Source: Vicia villosa
Taxonomy: Eukaryota; Streptophyta; Magnoliopsida; Fabales; Fabaceae
Direction of reading: 5' to 3'
DNA length: 64,000 nt
Assembly (NCBI RefSeq): GCF_029867415.1
Contig: NW_026705786.1
Coordinates: forward strand, 248,001 to 312,000
Below the pieces are notes generated by a model. It was not told the origin of the DNA and ran no database searches. It saw only the letters and a list, made by a program, of their open reading frames with translations. Made by a program: the position numbers and the translations under genes. Positions 57,143-64,000 of the stretch are shown in pieces (the first letter of the stretch is position 1; the number at the start of each line of letters is the position of its first letter).

Positions 57143-57295
57143 TGTCCACTAGCTTCCGCATGGTTCGTCCTCAAACCACATCGTACTATGAAAGGTCTGG
57201 CTCTGATACCATTTATAACGCCCCAGACTGCTTTCGAGATGATTGTTCGTCCTCGAACCACATCGTACTATGAGAGGTCTGGCTCTGATATCATT
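57143..57295 (-). other. Cassandra interior with duplicated PBS
   Basis: The PBS block (TGGCTCTGATA on the plus strand) occurs twice, at about 57190 and 57280, each preceded by CCACATCGTACTATGA. Between them is a stub reading AACGCCCCAGACTGCTTTCG, the LTR end sequence. The interior thus contains a partial tandem duplication including an LTR edge. Confidence 0.8.
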
Positions 57296-57392
57296 TGCAA
57301 CACCCCAGACTGGTTTCAGGATGATCGACTGACCCCACAAACCAACACGAGTCTTTTCAGCATGTTTTGACCTCACTCGCACGCTTTTCGGG

Positions 57393-57458
57393 AAACTTCC
57401 CAGAAGGTCACCCATCCTTAAAATTGCTCAAAGTCAAGCACGCTTAATTGTGGAGTTT
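57393..57458 (-). other. 5S-rRNA-like segment in right Cassandra LTR
   Basis: On the minus strand it reads AATTAAGCGTGCTTGACT, then AAGGATGGGTGACCTTCTGG and GAAGTT. Plant 5S rRNA has TTAAGCGTGCTTGG and GGATGGGTGACCTCCTGG at the internal control region, so boxes A and C are well kept while the sequence between is changed. Confidence 0.85.
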
Positions 57459-57956
57459 TTATGGAATGGGCTACTGAAAAGAAGATGCATCTTGTTGGTA
57501 TAGGTAGTACCTATCAATCCTTATATCCACTCCTTCAACCATGCAATCCCATACCTCCACGGCTTCAGAACCCCTCTCATTCTGATGTGGCGACCACTCC
57601 ACGCCATCTCCGTCCACGAATATTACATGCGGTGCAACCACCCCTATCCTTCTTCGGCCTCGGGTGTTACATGAGGTAAGGGGGAGAATCCTCATTATTG
57701 TGAGTATATATGTATGCAATGGGTAGTTGTATGCTTAGGTTGTTCATCTCTCTACTTCATAGATTTCAAATGTTAGGGTTTGTGTTGAATCCATGAAATT
57801 TGGGAGTAAATCGTGTTTTATGTTGTTATAATGCTAATCCATGAATAGAAACATGATTAGGAACCACATATGTGTGATTAATTGTTGTTTGGATAAGTGT
57901 TGGTTGTTTGAGAATGATTCTGGAAGTGCTGTCAAAAATGGGTTTTTTTTCTAAAA

Positions 57957-58072
57957 ATCGCACAGGGCGCTTAGTGCAGGTAGGCCGCTTAGCATGCTCT
58001 TGAAAAATCATGTGAACCAATTTATAGAAGGTATCGCGCTTAGCTCGGTACTGGTGGCGCTTAGCGCGGTCT
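57957..58072. repeat. GCGCTTAG repeats in Tekay-B LTR
   Basis: Variants of GCGCTTAGCGC occur about four times (GGGCGCTTAGTGC, GCCGCTTAGCATGC, GCGCTTAGCTCGG, GCGCTTAGCGCGG). GC-rich, partly palindromic blocks stand out from the AT-rich LTR, as with the GGGAAC repeats in Tekay-C. Confidence 0.75.
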
Positions 58073-59388
58073 GTTATGTAATTTTGTGATTTTGTTCTTG
58101 GAGTTGGGATCCTGTATGCGTATGATTTAAGATGGATTTCCATGTGTTTTAATAATTTATTCAATGATGTTTGGATATGTTTTGAATCGAAAATGAATAT
58201 GTACATGTTACTTGAGTTCTATACATGTATATGATGCTTTAGTGAATTATGTGAATAACATGAATTGGCTTGTGTGTTATATGTTATGTGTAATCAATAA
58301 ATTCTATGTGTATGCCTTATTGATGATAAATATGTGTTGTGCAACGTTTTGGTGGATAATTCGAATATGGCAGATTACTGTGATATGCTTGAATAATTAA
58401 GGTTGGGTGATAATTTTAATTGCATATATTTTGAGTTTTTTGCACATGCATTCATGAGGAGATGATACTCCGATTTGGGGTTTGATCCTTATTTGGAAAT
58501 AGAAGCGTGGCTTGGTTCCTTTGTGGATTCGGAAGCGGTGGACTATATTTTCATATTTGAGGGCTTTGGTCTTGTCCGAATCGGAAGCGTGGCTCTGGTT
58601 CTTGAATATGGAATCGGGAGTGGTGAGCTTGATGTTCACATGGTACCACATGCATGAGTTGCATTAATTACATTTTGAGGCACATTGATTTGCTATGTGA
58701 TATTTGAATTAATGTGTGATTATGTGATAATTGGAAATTTGTGTTATGTGGAATGATTGTGGAACTCATTTAATTATGAAGTGTGATGAATTTGTTGGAT
58801 TGTTGTATACTATTTTCATATATATATATATATATCCATTATGATGTGAATTTTCACCTTCTATTTAAATGATGTTCAATGCGAAGTCGTACAGGTTCCG
58901 ACGAGTAGTGTGCTTGCACGAGGATTTGCCAATGAGCTTATCGGTTATTTATAATTTTATTAGGTATTGAGTCAATTCTCTGGTCATGTAACACGAGGAG
59001 TATTTGAACTCATGTTTTGTTACTATGAGATATTGTTATATTATCTTTTTTGACCTTGTATTTGGATATATTTTGTTAAGTGGCCTTGATGCCTATGTTG
59101 AATTCATATGACATGTTATGATATAATATGGTCACTATGTTGGTAGATGATTATAGTATGAAATGTAATCATTGAAATTGTTTTGAGGAGTTATAATTCT
59201 GTTTGGATATGCATATTGATGAAACATGCAATTTTAAATATGTGTTATAAATATGATCAGATGCATGTTATGTATGTGTATGTTTGGTTTTCATTGTTGT
59301 GGAAACGATGTCACCCTTTTGAAATATGCATGCTTTATTACTGTGTTATTATATATAATAATTTGGGGTTTAGAAAAGGGGTGTTACA

Positions 59389-62300
59389 TGGGATGTTGTT
59401 GTGTGATTCGTTGTACATGTGATTGTTATATTGGTTGAGAATACTACTCCTTAACATGTGATATTCGTTGATTATTGTTTGAATGAAATTCTCACCCCTT
59501 TTCTATTGCTGTGTCTGTGCTTCTTGTGAGGGCAATACACTTCTACCCTTGTTTTAATGATGTCAAAACCTCTTAATGGTGTTTGGACTCATGAAGAAAT
59601 GAGTGAGAAGATTGGAAAAACATGACAACCCTTGAAGATAAATGTTTTTGGAAATATTCACTACAAGCGTCAACTCAAGGTCCGGTCTGGTCTACTCATG
59701 GTATAAAGAAATTCATTGGACCAAGCTCGGGACCGCTCACGTCGACCCACCTGGTCGACTCAAAACTGAAATTTGGAAATTTACTGTCTGCGTTGACGCA
59801 TATCCTGCAGCGGTTTACGCATGATAATATCGATCACCGTCCTACCACCCTCGGAAGCGCTCACGTCGACCCATCTAGTCGACCCATCATAGTATCAAAT
59901 TCTGCGAATTGTAAATTGGGTATTGGTGACTATTCTTTTCTTGTAAAAACTTTGCAACTTAATATCATATTTCCTATGTCTAAATTTTAGAATTAAGGGC
60001 AACTTACCCTACGCGAGGACGATAAGGGGAACTGCCTAAACAAACTGTGTGTTGTTTTTTCTTTCCGCATCTTTATTTTCATTTACTATAGTTTGTGTGA
60101 TTTCATTTGTTAAAATAATTTTTACGATAGCTGTGATGTTTATAATGATTCGTGCAAACGCACAGATTTCTCACTAGTTATGATAAAATCAAACATTTTT
60201 AATATGCTAACATTTATAATGAAATGGTAGTCTAAAAACTCTTTACACTGCCAATCTATATCAATTAAATTGTTATTTTAAAATTTTATTATTACACTTA
60301 TTTGCATTTACAATAAAAATTATAGCACCTTGGAACTAAAGGAGAGGGACAACTTAAGTATCTTGTACAACCCTTATTATTGTGGCATGGGATACGATCT
60401 GCGATGTCAAATAAAAAATAAAATGAATGTTATTAAAATATTAAATATAAAATATTATTTGAAGCATTAACATGATGTAAAAATATACTTACTTCCGTTG
60501 GTTTTGAAGATAAATATAACCATAAAGGTGATCAATGTATAAACAAATTTTTTGATTCTTGACATACTTTCCTTTTATGCATTTATCAAATTGACAATTA
60601 TTTATCACTTTAAATTAACCATGGTATAATGTTTTAACTTCAAATAAAAGGTTTTTGTCAGCTCTTAGGAGTTTAGAGAAACCATTTATAAATTTAGAAA
60701 TATTGTTAAATGACTCTAAGGAACAACAATGTATAGTGTAATGTATCACTTTCTCTGACTCAACTGATGACTTAAATTTAGTAAATATTGTATATAAAAA
60801 CTTTTCATGATCATCAAATTCATCCTTCTTTTTAATTAAACTTTCAATGATATTATTTATTTTATATTTATTCTTTTATTATAGACAACTAAAACATGAG
60901 CCATGGCACTCCTCATCTTCTTGTTGTTGTCAAGAGTAGAACACTCGTCTTTTAAGTAATTTAAAGATAAAATTAATCCATAAACATACTATTTATAACA
61001 ATTTTTTCTCCATTAAATCGTGATGAGATGACATGTCATTTATTTATTTAAAAATAAAAAATACAATAGAAGATTATTTTTCTCATAAATATTATAAAAT
61101 CAAAGTTGATGTAAAATTTGTATATTACACTTTGTAACTTTGTTTTGAAGTCACATAAGCAAATCAGGATCACATATAGGGTTCGTTTTTGTTTTGTTTT
61201 TTTTTTTAAATAAAAAAATAATCTAAAAAAATAATTTTTATAAAAGCTTCAGATGAAAATTTTGTTTGAATAGTTATTCTTAAAATGTTCTTTTAGGTAT
61301 TTCATTTATTTATGAAAAAAAATTGAATATTTAAATTTTAAAAAAAAATTATTTTTGAAGCTATTTCAAATAAATTTTCATAAAAATTATTTTTGAAATA
61401 CAACTTTTTATAAAAATTGTGATTTTAACTAAGTTTTGATCTTTAATAATATATGTTTATGTTATAAGCTGTCAAAAATAATATTTTATTTTAGAAAAAA
61501 CTAATATAAAAAAATTTATATTATTTTAAAAAACAGTTTAAAAAAAATCTATTTTCAAAAATAAATAAAAAATCCATTCTTTTAAAGTTGAAACAAACCT
61601 GGCCAAACTAATATGGCTATAAAGACTAAGTCTAATGATTGTAATTGACATGTGCTACAAGAAATATGGTTTAACTCAACATTTGGTGACGACCTCCATT
61701 TTTACTCGTGATCAATATGCAAAGTTTAATAATATAATTCAAAGTTCTAGCATCAATTTGATCGTATATTATATGATAACATATATATATAGTTCTTATT
61801 TGTTTATCTTCTTTTAATAAATTTTCTTAAAATTTTGGTAATCAGCTCTAGGACAAACTAATATGGAGGACAAATCCCACTATCTATATGTGGAGGTTCA
61901 AGTTGAAGCTAGATCAATGGTCTGTATAGACTAATCTAATATAATAATTTCTTGCATGTAACGAGATTTGGACCGGAGACCTTAAGAAAAGTAATTCTTA
62001 GGTCCGAACCCTTGACCAACAGGCTAAATTCTAGGAATTCGTTCATGTATAACATTAATCTTAATTTTTGAATCGATTCAAGAGCTAATCATCATATTTG
62101 TGCCTCACTTCACTAGTTTTATTCTTATAGTGAAATTGCTCCCAGGACAAAAAAAATTTCCTAATGGTCATCATACTCTTACGAAATATGTAGTCATCAC
62201 AATAAACTTTTCACTAGAATTTCAATAGAAAGTTCCATTTATGTTCCATAATTTAAAAATCAATTTAATTTTTTTTTTCTAAACTTTTTAAAGATATAAG

Positions 62301-62599
62301 TTTTTTAATGTCATTTAATGGTTCACAATATTATTATATAGAAACATAAATCCTGAAAGGTGATTGCTTTGGCTGGAAGAAAAAGATTAGCTCTCTAAAA
62401 TAAGAAAGTTTTAACACCAAGAATCATTGTTAGGTTTGTCAACTCAATTCTCCTTCCAAAGAGTTTCTGGAATTTTTAACTAGGCTATCTTTTGAATTCT
62501 ATAATGTTATGACTACAATCTTAATTTTCCGTTGTTATTATTGATGAAAAGCTAGTATGTGACATTGTTAATTTTTTATTTTTCTAAGCCTAACAAGTT
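59389..62599. other. AT-rich region with decayed LTR-like remains
   Basis: No gene seen in about 3.2 kb. At 59540-60180 there is a GC-richer block that looks like a decayed copia LTR: TTTTAATGATGTCAAAACC near its left, GAGGACGATAAGGGGAACTG near 60015. In it GCTCACGTCGACCCA is repeated at 59735 and 59859. From 60181 to 62599 the sequence is very AT-rich with nothing recognisable, apart from AAATTTTTAAAA runs near 61200-61580. Confidence 0.45.
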
Positions 62600-62982
62600 A
62601 TTTTTTACTCATAGTAATAGTAAAGCATTGAAGCTTAATGAATTAAAACATATAAATATTTGGGGTCCTATTGTTGTGAAATCTACTCATGATCATTCTT
62701 ATTTTTGTGACCTCTGTTGATGATTATTTTAAATATACTTAGATTAATTTAATGAAACACCAAAGTGAAACTAGACAACATGCCATTAATTTTATAAAAT
62801 AAATTGAGACATCACATAATTTCAATATCAAGACCATAAGAGATAATAATGGATTTGAATTCATTATGCCATTTTTCTATGCTTCTAAAGTATCTATGTT
62901 GGAGTCTCCCAAAAAAATATATGGATTGAGAGGAAACATCATGTTAATGGTGACAATTGCATCCATGAACAAAGAAAAAAGC
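62600..62982 (+). pseudogene. pol: Ty1/copia integrase relic
   Basis: Scattered frames resemble copia integrase: NIWGPIVVKSTHDHSYF near 62655-62710, then FIK.IETSHNFNIKTIRDNN and EFIMPFFYASK near 62790-62890. Several stops and frameshifts interrupt it. It is cut at about 62983 by the minus-strand copia element. Confidence 0.65.
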
Positions 62983-63206
62983 TGCAGCAATTAGGGAAAA
63001 AGAAGAAAGAAATAACAGAATCTGTTATGGATAAACTAAATTTTTTATGTTGAATTGTGTAGTTAAATGTGTCACTAATATATATACAAGATAGTCAACT
63101 AAACTCTAAGACTAGTACCAAGCTGATGTGGCACATATACAAAAATAATATGTTTGTACAAATATAAATACATACAAGTAGGAAAGCTAATGTACTATCT
63201 GCTAAC
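62983..63206 (-). mobile_element. Copia 3' LTR, about 224 bp
   Basis: On the minus strand it starts TGTTAGCAGATAGTACATTA at 63206, just after the PPT TTGAAGGGGGC (63207-63217). The proposed end TTGCTGCA at 62983 has the required CA but is not confirmed by a second LTR. TATATATATACAAG lies near its middle. Confidence 0.6.
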
Positions 63207-63214
63207 AGCCCCCT

Positions 63215-63991
63215 TCAAGTTGGACTTTGGAGGCTATAAAGTCCCAACTTGGCTAGAGATCTCTTAAGAGCTAGAGAGTGCAGTGGTTTGGTCAACAAGT
63301 CAGCCAACTGATCATGAGTAAAAATGGGGAGAAGATGGATGAGTTTGGACTGAAGCCGTTCTCGAACTACATGACAATCCAACTCGATATGTTTACTGCG
63401 CTCATGAAAAGTAGGATTATGTGCCAAGTATATAGCGGATTTACTGTCACAGAAAATGGTAGCAGGTTGAGAGAATTCAACACATAGATCACGAAACAAA
63501 AACTGCAGCCATTGAATTTCACACGTGATAGAGATTAGAGCTCTATACTCAGCTTCAGTGGACGAACGAGATGCATTTTGTTGTTTCTTGGATTTCCAAC
63601 ACAATAATGAAGAACCTAGCATGACACAGTAACCCGTGATAGATTTTCTAGTATCTGGACAACGAGCCTAATCAGAATCAGCAAAGCCTAGTAGCATTAA
63701 GTCACTTGAGATAGAAAATAATATACCAGTAGCAGGGACAGATTTCAAATATCGTAACACCCGAGTTGCACCCTGAAAATGAGGTATGCGTGGCTGAGAC
63801 ATAAACTGGCTCAAATGTTGAACCACATAGGAAATATCAGGCCGGGAATTTGTCAAATAAATGAGCCTACCAATGAGCCTCCTATATGTGGAAGGGCCAT
63901 CCAAAAGAGCACCTTCATTAACAGACATCTTAACATTTGGATCAAAAGGGACATATGAAGGTTTAGCTGTTAATACTCCAGCATCTTGCAA
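63215..63991 (-). pseudogene. pol: Ty1/copia RT end and RNase H, one nonsense codon
   Basis: The upstream part (63991-63668) carries the RT thumb and connection: YRRLIGRLIYLTNSRPDISY, VQHLSQFMSQPR and ATRVLRYLKSVP. RNase H begins GFADSD; then a TAG at 63668-63670 stands where Trp is usual, and the same frame continues with CPDTRKSITGYC, ASRSSTEAEYRAL, FCDSKSAIYLAHNP and DQLADLLTKPLH, ending at 63215. It continues beyond the right edge of the window. The RNase H catalytic acidic residues are kept. Motifs fit an Ale-like lineage, with low certainty. Confidence 0.88.
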
Positions 63992-64000
63992 GAGTTCAAG

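Larger units (their letters stand above)
56768..57671 (-). mobile_element. Cassandra TRIM retrotransposon
   Basis: Two LTRs of about 375 bp (57671-57296 and 57142-56768) flank a 153-base interior on the minus strand. Each LTR starts TGTAACA on that strand and contains a 5S-rRNA-like segment. The interior begins with the sequence complementary to methionine tRNA (TGATATCAGAGCCAGACC at 57278-57295). 5S sequences in LTRs together with this primer site identify Cassandra. There is no coding capacity; mobility would depend on other elements. It is inserted in the Tekay-B LTR. I see no clean 5-bp target duplication (ACAAG against TGAGG). The ORFs across it are not genes. Confidence 0.88.
56446..59388 (+). 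mobile_element. Tekay-B LTR with nested Cassandra
   Basis: It starts TGTAACATCCCG after TTTTAAGTGGGCGAGAGT and ends AGGGGTGTTACA at 59388. Removing the Cassandra insert (56768-57671) leaves about 2.0 kb. It shares with the Tekay-A LTR a GGTAAGGGGGAGAATCC block (57675; 3780), the AATCGGAAGCGTGGCT repeats (58501, 58576) and GGTACCACATGCAT (58641; 5974), so the two families are related. No PBS follows 59388. A GCGCTTAG-rich block lies at 57957-58072. A short TA run occurs at 58819-58837. Confidence 0.82.

Noticed and set aside
57393..57458. 5S rRNA gene
   Set aside because: Only the internal control region is similar and it lies within LTRs with a methionine-tRNA primer site, so it is a Cassandra component.
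56996..57719. ORFs across the Cassandra element
   Set aside because: They cross LTR and interior boundaries and differ between the two LTR copies; Cassandra is non-coding.
61960..62040. tRNA-like GGTCCGAACCCTTGACCA stretch
   Set aside because: It shows no cloverleaf arms around a T-loop-like motif and no acceptor end.

Overview
This is a plant nuclear window made almost entirely of transposable elements nested in one another. I see no intact ordinary host gene, rRNA gene, tRNA gene, operon or CRISPR array. The mix of Tekay-type chromoviruses, Tat-type Ty3/gypsy elements with dual RNase H and antisense extra ORFs, a large-LTR Ogre-like element, a Cassandra TRIM, Sirevirus-like LTR remains, CACTA elements and short legume-style MITEs suggests a large, repeat-rich legume genome. 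The kingdom is certain; the family is inferred.

Left third (1-16858). A Tekay-type chromovirus appears as partial LTR, internal region, full LTR, partial internal region. The last piece breaks at 7263/7264 into a minus-strand Tat element (Tat-1). From its 5' end at 16858, Tat-1 reads LTR, PBS, gag, protease, RT, RNase H, second RNase H and integrase. Downstream of integrase it carries an opposite-strand, intron-containing extra ORF (aORF-1, 7264-8901).

Middle (16859-38878). Tat-1 sits inside the LTR of a minus-strand, non-autonomous Ogre-like element (16859-26030). That element has 2.7-kb LTRs, a hairpin-forming 42-bp tandem repeat next to its polypurine tract and a second repeat array towards its PBS. 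It in turn sits in the antisense ORF (aORF-2, 26031-27516) of a second, older Tat element (Tat-2, to about 34583). Tat-2 gag-pol is riddled with stops, but aORF-2 is nearly open. A further Ogre-like relic, an LTR-like relic and a truncated Tekay gag plus LTR follow.

Right half (38879-64000). A copia RNase H end and LTR carry a small CACTA element. Two related CACTA elements of about 4.5-4.7 kb (40781-45479 and 46090-50590) share termini and GC-rich subterminal repeats, and both carry exon fragments of host genes. These are Pack-CACTA elements and are the most interesting content of the window. One holds fragments resembling phosphopantothenate-cysteine ligase, an HMG box, a SERAC1-like hydrolase and a WVD2/TPX2 protein. 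The other holds a TRAPPC6/Trs33-like fragment and an unidentified acidic protein. Beyond them lie an AT-rich duplicated region with a LINE tail, a Sirevirus-like LTR, a Tekay 3' end whose LTR is split by a Cassandra TRIM with 5S-rRNA-like LTRs, AT-rich sequence with decayed repeats, and two copia fragments at the right edge.

The elements do not form one pathway. The window records successive insertions: Tat-2, then the Ogre-like element, then Tat-1, then the Tekay segment. The missing halves of the hosts probably lie to the left of position 1. All family names come from motifs read by eye; no database search was possible.
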